A DNA stretch of 64,000 bases from Asterias amurensis (Eukaryota > Echinodermata > Asteroidea > Forcipulatida > Asteriidae): the NCBI RefSeq assembly GCF_032118995.1, contig NC_092666.1:7018501-7082500 (forward strand). The letters run 5' to 3'. The translations under genes and the position numbers were made by a program. This document shows positions 11,436-21,869 of this stretch, piece after piece. The notes under the pieces are model-generated. The model made no database searches and was not told the origin of the DNA. It saw only the letters and a list, made by a program, of their open reading frames with translations. The stretch's first letter is position 1. Each line of letters opens with the position of its first letter.

Positions 11436-11708
11436 CCAAGATTTGTTTAAAAAGTAATTGATTTTCTTAGGCGAGCAATACATTTATACTGATTTAGAAT
11501 TGACCCAATCTCTCAATCATTCAAGACAAATTATGGAGAGACTGGAAATTAATCAGACTAAATGTTTTTATAGTAAGTGGTCTTTGATAAGGAATCAAAT
11601 CAAACCCTCTCCTACAATATTTTACTTTGTATCCAAGTGGTCGTTGTTGTTAAATTAGTTCCAAATTTATTTAGCTTATTTTCTTTCTGTCTCTCTTCTC
11701 TCATATTG
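11371..11708. repeat. first unit of a ~400-bp tandem duplication (holds the LINE)
   Basis: The block beginning AAGTAAGTTGTTATTTTTG recurs at 12649-12983 with about 90% similarity by eye. In this unit the sequence after CTCATATTG is interrupted by the LINE fragment 11709-12565 and resumes at TTTATTTATTTTTATTT up to ATTAAGATAACTTTTTGG (12622-12645). Confidence 0.8.
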
Positions 11709-12565
11709 ACGGAAATTCTCCATGTTACTTCACAGAAGAAGAGATCTCAATAATTACCTCCGGTACACATTGGTGAGACCCGGGTCTCATGTAGTGGTGC
11801 AGTGAGGGATCTTGGGGTGACACTAGACAGCCATCTATCTCTACGCCAGCATCTGAACATAGTATGTCGCAAAGCCTCATTCGCACTTTATAGAATCGGC
11901 AAAGTGCGCCATCTTCTCGATAAGCAAACTACAGAGATTCTGGTCCACTCATTTGTAAGCTCCCTTCTGGATCACTGCAGCTCTCTCTTGTTTGACATTC
12001 CCCAAAAAGACATAGCTAAACTTCAACGTATCCAGAATTCCGCTGCCCGTCTGGTCTCACGTTCTACTAAGCGCAAACACATCACTCCGGTTCTGAAAGA
12101 ATTACACTGGCTTCCCATCTCTTTTAGAATTCAATACAAGCTCCTCATCACTACGTTTAAAGCAATCCATAGATCATGCCCTAGCTACCTGTCTGACCTC
12201 ATCATCCCTTATGTACCAGCCCGTCCACTCCGTTCATCATCACAACATCTTCTCACCATACCACCCGTTCGAACTAAATCCTTCGGTTCAAGGACTTTCT
12301 CTAGTGCCGCCCCCCAACTTTGGAACTCTCTTCCTGGCTACATCCGCTCTCCACAGAGCATGGAACAATTCAAAACTCTGCTCAAATCCCATTTGTTTTC
12401 TATTGCCTTCTGTTCAGTTTAATCCTTTCGTTTGCATTTTGTTAGCGTATTTTTTGTTATTGGTTGCTTTATTGTTTGCCTTTTGTTTTTTGTTAAGCGC
12501 ATTGGTATTTCTTTCAGTTATGAAATGCGCTATATAAGAATTAGCTATTATTATTATTATTATTG
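11709..12565 (+). mobile_element. 5'-truncated LINE, reverse transcriptase C-terminus and 3' tail
   Basis: The frame 11802-12422 (206 codons, opened by GTG and not a true start) encodes the end of a non-LTR reverse transcriptase and its C-terminal domain: LGVTLDSHLSLRQHL near the N-terminus, LVHSFVSSLLDHCSSLL in the middle, then ITPVLKELHWLPISFRIQYK and APQLWNSLPGYIRS, all typical of CR1/L2/Jockey-related elements. The catalytic palm is absent. The 3' end reads GAAATGCGCTATATAAGAA followed by a TTA microsatellite (about 12545-12562). It lies in unit 1 of a tandem duplication whose unit 2 is the empty site; short ATTG flanks both sides. The right-hand duplicate continues past the window end. 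Confidence 0.85.
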
Positions 12566-12648
12566 TTTATTTATTTTTATTTTTTTTTATTGTTTTTTTG
12601 TATTCAGTGTTGTTTTGCAAATAAAACTATTAAGATAACTTTTTGGTA

Positions 12649-13042
12649 AAGTAAGTTGTTATTTTTTTTACAATTATTTTGAATAATTGCCAGTAGTGTC
12701 GTGAGCTTTTAAACAAGATTTGTTTAAAATGTAATTGATTTTCTTAGGCGAGCAATACGTTTATACCGATTTAGAATTGACCCAATCTCTCAATCTTTCA
12801 AGACAAATTATGGAGACCCTGGAAATTATTCAGAAAGACTGAATGCTTTTATAGTAAGTGGTCTTTGACAAAGAATGAAATCAAAACCCTCTCCTACAAT
12901 ATTTTGCTTTGTATCCAATCTTCTTTGTTGTTAAATTATTTCCAAATTTATTTAGCTTAGTTTTTCTCTCTTCTCTCCTATTGTTTATTTATTTATTTGT
13001 TTATTTTTATTTGTGAAAAAAAAATATTAAGATAACTTTTTG
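12649..13042. repeat. second unit of the ~400-bp tandem duplication (LINE-free)
   Basis: Same order as unit 1 (AAGTAAGTTGTTA, TTAGGCGAGCAATACG, TTGACCCAATCTCTCAAT), then CTCTCCTATTGTTTATTTAT without the LINE, ending ATTAAGATAACTTTTTGG. The first ~70 bp are also the right end of an M1 element, so the duplication took in part of M1. Confidence 0.75.
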
Positions 13043-13047
13043 GTTGC

Positions 13048-13436
13048 TTAAAGGCAGTGGACACTTTTGGTAATTACTCAAAATAATTATTAGCATAAAA
13101 GCTTACTTGGTGACAAATAATGGGAACAGGTTGATAGTATTAAACATTGTGAGAAACGGCTCCCTCTGAAGTAATGCAGTTTTCGGAATAGAAGTAATTT
13201 TCCATGAATTTGATTTCGAGACCTCAGATTTAGAATTGGAGGTCTCGAAATCAAGCATCTGATAGCACACAACTTCCTGTGACAAGGGTGTTTTCTTTTT
13301 CATTATTATCTCGCAACTTCGGCGACCGATTGAGCTCAAATTTTCACAGCTTTGTTAATTAATGCATATAATGTTGAGATACACCAACTGTGAAGAGAAG
13401 TCTTTAGAAATAACCATTAGTGTCCACTGCCTTTAA
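13048..13436 (+). mobile_element. M1 element, full length
   Basis: TTAAAGGCAGTGGACAC at the left and GTGTCCACTGCCTTTAA at the right, 389 bp, all internal landmarks present. One of the best preserved copies in the window. Confidence 0.9.
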
Positions 13437-13566
13437 CTAAAACAAAAACGAAACAAGAAACGAGAATGTCCAAAATTACAGACACCTAGGTAGCACCATA
13501 TCGACTCGTAAAACAAGAAGTATTATTCGAGTTTACAGATCACACTTAAAGCTTAATTCACACGAG

Positions 13567-13740
13567 AGCACTTTTAGCAAGGGTCCATTGCTAAATTGTA
13601 GCATGGTTGTTAAATTTTACAAAGATGTAGTCATGTGAAAGGACAACAATTTGTTTCTACTGCCCAAGTGTTCTTGCGAAATTTTGTTAAACATTGCTAC
13701 AGTTTACAACCATGCTAAAATTAAGCAAGGGACCCCAGTT
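13567..13740. mobile_element. ~170-bp foldback sequence
   Basis: TTTTAGCAAGGGTCCATTGC with GTAGCATGGTTGTTAAAT on the left faces TACAACCATGCTAAAATTA and AGCAAGGGACCCC on the right. Arms are imperfect. No reading frame; family not recognised. Confidence 0.5.
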
Positions 13741-14391
13741 AAACAGAACGTAGACCAAGAACTTGGACAGTAAAATTTACCGATCAGAATGATTTCAGTG
13801 ATTTGTTTTCAGTCCTTTCCTGCATACAAGATACAAGGCACTTGGCATGTAAGGAAAAATCAACCAAATAAATGTGGCGGTTCAACAATATACATTAAAA
13901 GCCTACCACCATATCAATTGTTTGTTAAAATTAAATTCATGATTCTCACTTCTAAGATACCAAATAAGCCACACAGATAGATTTAATGTGATTTGGTGTC
14001 TACCTTAAAGCTCAGATACACGGCATCCTATACGCAGGAGAAAATGGTTATTTGAGTGTGAAACAATATCAGGGTGATAGTATAATAGTGAAAGTGGCCT
14101 TTGAATAAAAGTTTTTTTATCTAAGACTTATAAGAACATGCCTAAGTTTATAACCCAAGAGGGGTTGTGGCCCAAAGATTAAAAGTAACATTTAAACCCG
14201 TTTTTTAAACTGGTTAAAAACTTACTTTATTTACAGAGTTAAAACAGAGACTTGGCATTTAGCATCTTGTAAATGGCAAGACACTCAGCAGATCAAGCCA
14301 GAAATACAATCTTATTACATACATTTCAATGCATAAAGACGGAGGACAAGTTGCATCAAACATTATTAAACTAGCCTCTACATTTGAAATG
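13741..14391. other. no supported feature
   Basis: AT-rich sequence. I see short spurious frames, no splice-flanked coding block and no clear repeat. Confidence 0.4.
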
Positions 14392-14744
14392 TTCAAAGGC
14401 ACTGGACACATTTGGTTATTGTCAAAGACCAGTTTTCTCATTGGTGTATCTCAAAATATGCTTTAAATAACAAACCTGTCAAGATTTGAAATCAACTGGT
14501 CATCGAGCTTGCAAGATTATAATGAAAGAAAAAAACACCCTTGTCGCAAAAGTTTCGAGACATCAGCTGATAACTCAGCTGAGGTCTTGAATTCAATGCA
14601 AATGTTTTTGCGAGAAATTACATCTTTCTAAAAAACTACGTTACTTCAGAGAGATCCGTTTCTCACAATGTTTTATACCATAAACAGCTCTCCATTGCTA
14701 ACAATTATTTTAGGTAATTGCCGTTAGTGTCCAGTGCCTTTAAT
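14392..14744 (-). mobile_element. M1 element, reverse orientation
   Basis: Left edge AAAGGCACTGGACACATTTG, right edge GTGTCCAGTGCCTTTAA. The order of internal landmarks is reversed (TTGTCAAAGACCAG at the left). Confidence 0.8.
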
Positions 14745-14857
14745 AAAACAGAAAAAAGTTGAATTAAATACATTGATTAATTTCTTCAAATAAAAAATGA
14801 CCCTAGCAGGACTGAGTAGAAAGTTTGGTTGCAATTTTCAATCTAACCTTGTCAAAA

Positions 14858-15224
14858 AAAAGACACTGAACACATTTTGGTAACTGTCAAAGACCAGTCT
14901 TCTCACTACGTGTATCTCAACATCTTGAACTCAACTGTTCATACTATGAAGTTGTGAGATAATAATGGGAGAAAAAAACTCTTGTCACACGAAGTTGTGT
15001 GATTTCAGATGCCTGAATTTGAGACCTCAAAATCAGTTCTGAGGTCATGAAATCAAATTCAATTATTTCAGTGAGAATTACTTCTTTCTAAAAAACCACA
15101 TTACTTCAGAGGGAGCTGTTTATCACAATGCTCCCCAACAGCTCTCCAATGCTTGTTGCCAAAAAAGTTTGTATGCTAACAATTATTTTGAGCAATTACC
15201 AAAAGTGTCCAGTGCTTTTTTAAT
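14858..15224 (-). mobile_element. M1 element, reverse orientation, diverged
   Basis: Left edge GACACTGAACACATTTTGG, right edge AAAAGTGTCCAGTGC followed by an expanded T run. Contains the GAGGTC palindrome and GAGGGAGCTGTTTATCAC. Confidence 0.75.
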
Positions 15225-15454
15225 AAAATAATGTCCGAGCTACTCAGGACATAATAATAAGTGACAAATGCATGAAACGCCAATTTCACCATAGTTGCAT
15301 ACATGAGTGTTATAGACATAATAAACAGATTGTTTTCGAATTTGAAAACCATTAAAACACATTACTTGAAAGTGTTATAACTTCACAAAATGTCACTACT
15401 TTTACTTCGAAGTCACACCAATTTTCGAAATGATAAATAAAACTTGTTTATCAT

Positions 15455-15805
15455 AGAGTGTCGCTGCCGAGTGGTTAAGAGCATCGAATTCAAGTTCTGC
15501 CTGAATTCACTGGAGTGTGGGTTCAAATCCCGGTCGTGACACTTGTGTCCTTGAGCAAGATACTTTACTATAATTGCTTCTCTTCACCCAGGGGTATAAA
15601 TGGGTACCTGCCAGGGTAGAGGTTGATATTGTGAATGAAAAGCTTTTGGAGTGCACAGCAGCTCGGGGCTGTATACTCCCTAATGGGAGCTGAGAAAGAT
15701 TAAAGGGATGTTTATTGGCTCAATGACCAGGGGACTAATGTAAAGCGCATTGATACGGTTTATTGTGAAATGCGCTAAATAAGAACTTGTTATTATTATT
15801 ATTAT
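15455..15805 (+). mobile_element. tRNA-derived SINE with a LINE-like 3' tail
   Basis: The head resembles a tRNA with a long variable arm (Ser/Leu type): A box GCCGAGTGGTTAAGAGC, B box GGTTCAAATCC (15520-15530). The body follows (GTCCTTGAGCAAGATACTTT, CCCAGGGGTATAAATGGGTA). The tail GTGAAATGCGCTAAATAAG plus a TTA microsatellite matches the 3' end of the LINE at 11709-12565 almost base for base, so this SINE could be mobilised by that LINE family. Confidence 0.85.
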
Positions 15806-16318
15806 ACCATTTTTTATTACTAATAGTTCAGGGTTGAATATCATACCTCCTGATTCGTCTAGGTGTCTGACCAATCTGAACTGTTGTTTCATTCATTTTA
15901 TAAGAGGCTTGCTTTGATTGGCCAAGCGAGATTTCTTGTAGTGATCCATTTGATTGGCTGGAAAGAGTACTCTCTTGCGAAGAAGTATGTGGTGCTGGCT
16001 ATCTAAGAAAAATAAAGAAATCCGATAGAAATATAATAATTAATTGACTGGGTTTGTTTTGGTGTTAGCTCTTTTTCTTTTCCAAATTAAAAAATACCCT
16101 TGGTTGGCCTGCCTGGTATTAACTAAAAGTAATGATAAAACTAAAGTCTTGTAATGTGCACATATCCACCATGCTGGGTGTTCAAGGCGTAGTAAAAACC
16201 AAAAACAAAATTAAAGAAAACAGACACAACAAAATTAGTCCTAATTGAAAACCTGTGGCATAAGATAAGTTTTGATTAGATTTAAATTTTGTGGTACAAA
16301 GAAAAGATCCAAGATTAA

Positions 16319-16930
16319 GTGGTAGAGAGTGCCAGTACGACGCCGCACTGTTCCTCACTCCAAAGATTCGAGGAAGAAGCTGAGATGATGGGGATGCACA
16401 CATCATGGGCAAAAACCAAGATCCAGAACTGTACCAACCTCCGCCAAACACCTGCTTCAGTCAACGTTGAGGGTAACTCTGTCCAAATTACACAGAAGTT
16501 CAGGTATCTCGACTGTGACATCCATTCCTCAGGCTCATCCTCCCCCGACATTCTCCGACGTCTTGGACTTGCCTCATCCACCTTTGGCCAATGAGATTGT
16601 GTCTGGAGAAAAAAACGCCTGAAGCTCACAACCAAGCTGAAGGTATTTACTACCTGTGTCCTCCTCGTCCTACTCTTTGGCTCAGAAACATGGACACTCC
16701 GGGCAGACGACACAGGAAGGCTCCAAGCCTTCAGCCTAAAGTGTCTACTTCATCACTAATGCAACAATCTGGGAGACCACCATCATTGAGGACATCCCAG
16801 AGGATACACCTTCCCATGTGACCATTAAGCTGAATGTCGAAGCACGGGGAGGATCCCGCCCCTGCCTACCTTGCGGACTTCGAGTATCTGCATGGCAGCT
16901 GTGGCGAAGAGCATTAGAACCCATTAGTTT
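16319..16930 (+). mobile_element. LINE remnant, reverse transcriptase C-terminal part, broken frames
   Basis: Plus-strand frames encode a non-LTR reverse transcriptase after the catalytic core: EEEAEMMGMHTSWAKTK, then VQITQKFRYLDCDIHSSG and PDILRRLGLASSTFGQ, followed after a frameshift by RVWRKKRLKLTTKLKVF and LLFGSETWTLRADD. Later stops interrupt the frame. The YADD box is not present. It is followed by a GAT/GAC microsatellite at about 16966-17000. Confidence 0.75.
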
Positions 16931-16965
16931 GGCAGCTTAACGTCCCCATAATGTATTAAGAGAAT

Positions 16966-17000
16966 GATGACGACGATGATGATGATGATGATGATGATGT
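16966..17000. repeat. (GATGAT)n microsatellite
   Basis: Run of GAC/GAT triplets directly 3' of the LINE remnant; it may be that element's tail. Confidence 0.85.
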
Positions 17001-17235
17001 TCCAGATGCATGGCAAAGCTGAAGAAAAAGACCTGTCACTCCATGAGTGTTGAGACTGGGGTTCAATGAGGAGAAGCATGGAACATGATCAAAGACTCCA
17101 TGACAAAGTGTAAACTTGAAGCAATTCAGAGATATAGTGGGGAGCCTTGCCATGTCAATTTCCCCAAGTCCACACTTTCCTGACCCGAAGTTTGCTGCAA
17201 ACGCCGGCAATAAAAAAAAAGAAGCTAGGAATAAT

Positions 17236-18005
17236 CTAGACTTGTGGACAAGTCGTTAAATCGGCCCCACGCGCTGAGATAGTGCTCTCGCGAGATCACT
17301 GCTCTCGAGCGAACTGATGGCTCCCCGATTTTCGACTCCTCAGCGCAGGGGCCAAACTTAACGACTTGTCCACAAGTCTAGGATTAATCTAGACTTGTGG
17401 ACAAGTTGTTAAATCGGCCCCACGCACTGAGATAGTGCTCTCGCGAGATCAATGCTCTTGCGCGAACTGATGGCTCCCCGATTTCGACTCCTTAGCGCGT
17501 GGGGCCGATTTACCGACTTGTCCACAAGTCTAGGATTAATCTTGTGGACAAGTCGTTAAATCGGCCCCTCGGGCTGAGATAGTGCTCTCACGAGATCAAT
17601 GCTCTTGCGCGAACTGATGGCTCCCCGATTTCGACTCCTTAGCGCGTGGGGCCGATTTACCGACTTGTCCACAAGTCTAGGATTAATCTTGTGGACAAGT
17701 CGTTAAATCTGCCCCTCGGGCTGAGATAGTGCTCTCACGAGATCAGTGCTCTCGCGCGAACTGATGGCTCCCCGATTTGGACTCCTCAGCGCGTGGGGTC
17801 GATTTAACGACTTGTCCACAAGTCTAGGATGAATCTAGACTTGTGGACAAGTCGTTAAATCTGCCCCTCGGGCTGAGACAGTGCTCTCTCTCGATTATGA
17901 CTCCTCAGAGTCATAATCGGAAACCATCAGTTCACGCGAGAGTGCTCTCATGTGAGCACTATCTCAGCGCGTGGGGCCAATTTAACGACTTGTCCACAAG
18001 TCTAG
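17236..18005. repeat. tandem array of five palindromic units
   Basis: Five adjacent units of about 140-170 bp at 17236-17381, 17389-17533, 17540-17680, 17688-17827 and 17835-18005, each bounded by CTTGTGGACAAGTCGTTAAA at the left and its reverse complement (CGACTTGTCCACAAGTCTAG) at the right. The core carries a second inverted pair (CCCCACGCGCTGAGATAGTG and CGCGTGGGG) with GCTCTCGCG motifs. In unit 5 the core is inverted relative to the others. No coding frame. Confidence 0.9.
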
Positions 18006-18595
18006 GATTAATCCCGATCTAGAGTAAGGACAAGTTACTCATCCCAACTTAGGAAGGGTTCAATGTGTCTTAACTAGTATGGTTACGGAACTTAACTCGT
18101 CCTAAGCCATTAGATTATATCCTAAGTTAGAAAGAGTTTGGTGAAATCAACGGCTGGTTATACAGTGGATCGCACTCTGTATAATGAACAACTAGCATTA
18201 GTTGAGTAATTGACTGATTGATTGATTGATTGATTGACTGATTAAAGTTATTTGGTTAAAAATACAGTAAGAACATGCCGAAAAAACACACACACAACAA
18301 CATGAGAAAAGACAATGAAATAAGATAAACCAAAATGTAACGTAAGATAGAAATACTGCACAATTATAACCCCCAAAAATCAACCTTACAATGTCAAAGA
18401 CCAACAAGGTTTTATACCAATCTTCACAAACTGTTATTTTGTCTGTATTTATTTTGTTTTTCTCTATTGTTACAAACAAGTACAGTACCATCAGCTATTG
18501 TTGTAATCTACAAACAAGTACAGTACCATCAGCTATTGTTGTAATCCGAATGAATTATATGAATTGTATGGATTCGTTTGAAAACAATACCTTCT

Positions 18596-18676
18596 TTAAA
18601 AACTCTGGCAAGCGTATTGGGCAGTCTTCCCTGGTACCAGTCTTTCCAAGCACAGTTCAATACAAAAGGCAAGGAC
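18596..18676 (-). pseudogene. candidate next exon of the ERCC6L2-like ATPase, ending in a stop
   Basis: A strong acceptor (CTTCTTATCTGTATCTCCAG) is followed in the correct phase by VLAFCIELCLERLVPGKT and more residues, then TAA at 18596-18598. In SNF2 ATPases the residues after motif I are usually V-(I/L)-(A/S)-F, which this fits. The only good donor (AAGAAG|GTATTG) lies just after the stop, so the frame cannot be spliced onward. This argues for a decayed copy, or for a chance match. The plus strand also carries an open frame here. Confidence 0.35.
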
Positions 18677-18879
18677 CTGGAGATACAGATAAGAAGACGG
18701 ATGATAAATTAGCAACACCCCCTGAATACAAAACATTACAAGACATGTTGAAATAAAAATGAATAACGAAATAAATCACAGCAGGACTGGGCACCTATCA
18801 ATGTGGTGGGTGTTGGTACTTAACAAGAAAAATATGAGAGCAGAAAAATAAGTAAGTGAAATCCTTGTAAAGAGAAGTT

Positions 18880-19427
18880 CATATGCTCACTATTGGTAAT
18901 GACTCAAAAAAGTTACTAGCATAACACCTTACTTGGTGACGAGTAATGGGGAGAGTTCGATAATAAAGAACATTGTGAAAACATTGTGAGAAACAGCTCC
19001 CTCTGAAGTGACATAGTTTTTGAGTAAAAAGTAGTTTTCCATGAATCTGATTTCAAGACCTCAGATTATTTGCTAACACGTGACGGACAATCCTGCAATC
19101 AAATGGCAAGAATCTGCTTGGGTGTTATATAATATAAAACATTGCGAGAAACAGCTCCCTTTGAAGTGAAGTAGTTTACGAGAAAGAAGTAATTTCCACA
19201 AATTTGATTTCAAGACCTCAGATTTATAATTTGAGGTCTCGAAATCAAGCATCTGAAAGCACACAACTTCGTGTGACAAGGGTGTTTTTTATTTCATTCA
19301 TATCTTGCAACTTCAACGACCAATTGAGCTCTAGTTTTCACATGTCTGTTATTTTATGCATATGTTTACATACACCAAGTGCGAAGACTGTTCCTTGACA
19401 ATTACCAATAGCGTCCACTGTCTTTAA
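18880..19427 (+). mobile_element. M1 sequences, two overlapping partial copies
   Basis: 18880-19070 holds the left half (CACTATTGGTAATGACTC, GAGTAATGGGGAGAG) and 19125-19427 repeats from ATAAAACATTGCGAGAAAC to GCGTCCACTGTCTTTAAA. The middle of the element is therefore duplicated. Confidence 0.7.
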
Positions 19428-19483
19428 AGCAGATAATATTCCTGCTTGATGCCCTAACACTCATAACAAGTAATTAGTCGTAC

Positions 19484-19612
19484 CTGAACTGTTTTTCCCA
19501 TTCCCATGCCATCTCCCAATATAGCACCCTCGCCCATCTTATAATGCTGGCACAAGAACTTCACTCCCTCCCTTTGGTCATCTCTCAAATATCGGTTGAT
19601 AGTTACAGGAAC
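19484..19612 (-). CDS. ERCC6L2: exon with SNF2 helicase motif I, ERCC6L2-like
   Basis: Minus-strand exon with acceptor CCCAGTAG|G and donor CAG|GTACGA, 43 codons, phase 0 at both ends. It encodes [20 protein letters not shown], then [15 protein letters not shown] and MGMGKTVQ. The order I-N-R-Y-L-R-D-x-Q-R-E-G, H-Y, G-A-I-L-G-D and G-M-G-K-T-V-Q is the Q-motif and motif I (ATP-binding) region of SNF2-family DNA translocases; the INRYLRD start is what I associate with ERCC6L2, a nuclear DNA-repair ATPase. Motif I reads DGMGMGKT where the family usually has D(D/E)MGLGKT, so an acidic residue is replaced by glycine. No downstream motifs (DEAH box, motifs III-VI) are found on this strand below it. 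Related exons elsewhere in SNF2 paralogues cannot be excluded. Confidence 0.65.
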
Positions 19613-19844
19613 CTACTGGGTGATTACAAAGAAAACAAAGATAGGATGAGTTGCTTAGTGTTCTTCAATTACAAGTCATAAATGATTTGTGAGTTTTGTC
19701 TAAAAATGCGTCTGGTTACAAGAATGCCACTTGAAATAAATAAGATGTACATGTAAGATAGAAAAAACCATCATAGCACATGAAAACAGTTATCATTACT
19801 AATATTTACAACAATCAAGCCTTGTCAGTCAACACATTAATTGT

Positions 19845-20135
19845 GTCGCCAGACACACATGGCCTGAAGGCCACTTCAAGTTATTGCCTTCAATCAACTG
19901 TTTTTCTACAGGATTACCCCCTTTACAGTCCATACAGATGCAGACTTGGGTATCATCTATCTGAAGCCTGGCTGGAAGAGCAGAAAGCACTACCTCCCCA
20001 ACTTTTATGAAGCAATATGGTTACGTGTCTTGCTTAAGAACACAAGTGTAACGACCAGGACTCACATCTGCGTACACTCTACTGATCTAACGCCAGAGCT
20101 TGAATCTGCCGCTCTTAACTGCTAGACCATTACTC
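19845..20135 (-). mobile_element. tRNA-derived SINE, second family, minus strand
   Basis: On the minus strand: A-box-like GGTCTAGCAGTTAAGAGCGG, then B-box-like GATGTGAGTCC and TGGTCGTTACACTTGTGTTC, echoing the 15455 SINE up to TTAAGCAAGACAC and then diverging. The 3' limit is approximate. Its head abuts the LTR element. Confidence 0.55.
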
Positions 20136-20140
20136 GTTAC

Positions 20141-20261
20141 TGTTGTGTTTACGAGCGACTAACAGCTCTAGTCTAATTACCATTAGGTCAAAGGTTATGT
20201 GTGCATGTGCCGACAGGATTGTGATTTGTAGTTTAGATACGAATAAACCGAAGATTCAACA
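20141..20261 (+). repeat. 5' LTR, 121 bp
   Basis: Starts TGTTGTGTTTACGAGCG and ends AAGATTCAACA (TG...CA). Contains ACGAATAAACC, a possible polyadenylation region. Differs from the 3' LTR at about eight positions by eye. Confidence 0.93.
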
Positions 20262-20262
20262 T

Positions 20263-20280
20263 TGGCACGAGGATAATCCG
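20263..20280 (+). other. probable primer-binding site
   Basis: TGGCACGAGGATAATCC lies one base after the 5' LTR and begins TGG, as expected for complementarity to the CCA end of a tRNA. The tRNA was not identified. Confidence 0.55.
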
Positions 20281-20288
20281 GAAAAATC

Positions 20289-21171
20289 ATGGAGAAAACA
20301 TTAATCCCCATATTTGACTGTTTTTCGGAGCCAGCAACCCTTGGACCACGATGGGAAAGGTGGCTAATGTCGTTCAAGCTGTATGCAGACGGCAAAGGCC
20401 ATATTATTGGGTCTACCATGGCACTGAAGGTGAAGCAACGACGACGTGCACTAATGCTCCATCTTACCGGACCGGACGTACAGGAAATTTTCTTGACACT
20501 ACCGGACACGGGCGTAACTACTGATATTGAAGCTGCCAAAACCGCACTGAACAAATACTTCGTGTCGCAGAAAAATGCAGCATTTGCACGGCAGACTTTT
20601 CACTAAGTCGTCAAGAAGGAAGGGGAAACGGTATAACAATTTGTAACCAGACTTCGGAGAGCGGCTAGTTTATAGAGACTGTGATTTTGGAGGTGAAAAA
20701 GACAACCAGATAAGAGATGCTGTGCTGAGTAAGTGCAAATCTGATTATGTTAGACGCAAGCTATTGGAAGCAGGGGATGAACTAACTTTAGCAAAGGCAA
20801 TGAAAGTAGCTGATAAATGTGAAAAGGTAGAAAGTCAGATGGCTGCACTGTCTGTCAAGAGCAAAACCTCTCTGTCTGACACTACTGTCAACATGGTGTC
20901 TGACAGGAAACCAAAGCTTCATGACAAATCAAGCAAGCCTAAGAAATGGACCCAACAATCCAAATCAGAGACAGGAAAACCAATCAGTGAAATCCGCAAC
21001 CACTACCATGACTACCAAAGGTGCTTGTTACAGGTGTGGTCGAACTGGGCATTTTGGTCGAGACCCCAAGTGCCCCGCAAGAGGCCAGACATGCCAAAAA
21101 TGTTCTGGAAGAGATCACTTTGCCAAAGTCTGGAAGACCAAGTCCAAGCCAACAGTCAACTAAATCGGTGA
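20289..21171 (+). pseudogene. gag remnant of the LTR element
   Basis: The frame from ATG 20289 (MEKTLIPIFDCFSEPATLG) runs 105 codons to a stop at 20604-20606; homologous sequence continues after more stops from about 20722 (LSKCKSDYVRRKLLEAGDEL). A frameshift near 20990 moves the C-terminus to another frame. This is structural protein of the particle in intact elements; here it is broken at least three times. Confidence 0.8.
21021..21163 (+). pseudogene. gag zinc-knuckle segment
   Basis: Encodes C-Y-R-C-G-R-T-G-H-F-G-R and a later C, then C-Q-K-C-S-G-R-D-H-F-A-K-V-W. The first knuckle has C-x2-C-x4-H but a spaced last cysteine; in the second the final cysteine is replaced by tryptophan. Zinc knuckles bind the element RNA in intact relatives. 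Confidence 0.75.
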
Positions 21172-21220
21172 GCAACATCTTGATTCAGAACCATCGCATG
21201 ACTATGCATTTCTCATTCAT

Positions 21221-21815
21221 GCGTAAAACCCACCCGTATTCACTGTGCGTAACATCGCACGACACGATGCCCCCGTACACTATCCGCATGCGGAGGCCGT
21301 CAGGCCGACAGCCTTGTAGGATCTGTGTTGAAGCCACTGACCTCATTACTATAAGCGAAGAGTTCCCACGGTCAGCTCATTACCATAATGCCCGCGAAAG
21401 ACGAGACATGTTTACCTCACACACCACCACCACGGACGCATGATAGGGTCCAAAGGTCGTGATAAGGGAAGTGCGTGATTGGACGTCAAAATGAATAATT
21501 CATTTGCCTCACATCCTGTGTTGTCTGATAGGTCTGACAAATATACATATTCATGAGCTGCATACTAGCATATCCTCGAGCCCCCCCAATTTCGTCCACT
21601 ATTGGAATTTTTTCAATACAACACATTAAAACGGGAAGATACAGATCCGACAAGGCTGTCGGCCTAACGGCCTCCGCATGCGGTTAGTGGTGTACGAGTG
21701 CAATGACTTGTGTGAACAGTATTCGTGCGATGTGACAGTGTGTTTACGGGTTGGTCATTCGGTGTGATCACACACACCATGCACAGGGTATACGGCGGGT
21801 GGGTTTACAGCTGCG
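21221..21815. mobile_element. ~600-bp foldback element inserted in the LTR retrotransposon
   Basis: Left arm 21221-21330 (AAACCCACCCG, ATCGCACGA, CGTACAC, CCGCATGCGGAGGCCGT, AGGCCGACAGCCTTGT) is mirrored by the right arm 21641-21815 (ACAAGGCTGTCGGCCT, ACGGCCTCCGCATGCGG, GTGTACGAG, TCGTGCGATG, CGGGTGGGTTTA). The arms have unequal length. The centre is unique and has no domain-bearing frame. It lies exactly where protease and reverse transcriptase should be. Confidence 0.75.
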
Positions 21816-21869
21816 TCTTTTCGGAGCGAATAATGCGACTGCCTTGAGCAAGGCTAGGTATTCATAGGA

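Larger units (their letters stand above)
1..11853. repeat. left copy of a large segmental duplication
   Basis: Position 1 corresponds to 51472 and position 11853 to 64000. The two segments run collinear throughout, with only scattered single-base differences plus four length differences: number of 29-bp minisatellite blocks, length of the 12-bp satellite, number of ~655-bp repeats, and a ~134-bp block present only on the right. The left copy is cut by the window start and the right copy by the window end, so the true length is unknown. I compared by eye and give no percent identity. Confidence 0.95.

Noticed and set aside
15460..15541. Possible tRNA-Ser or tRNA-Leu gene
   Set aside because: Continues into a SINE body and a LINE-type tail.
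18391..18756. 121-codon plus frame containing VPVFPSTVQYKRQG
   Set aside because: No splice signals or homology seen; it overlaps the minus-strand SNF2-like candidate. Not strong enough to list as a gene.
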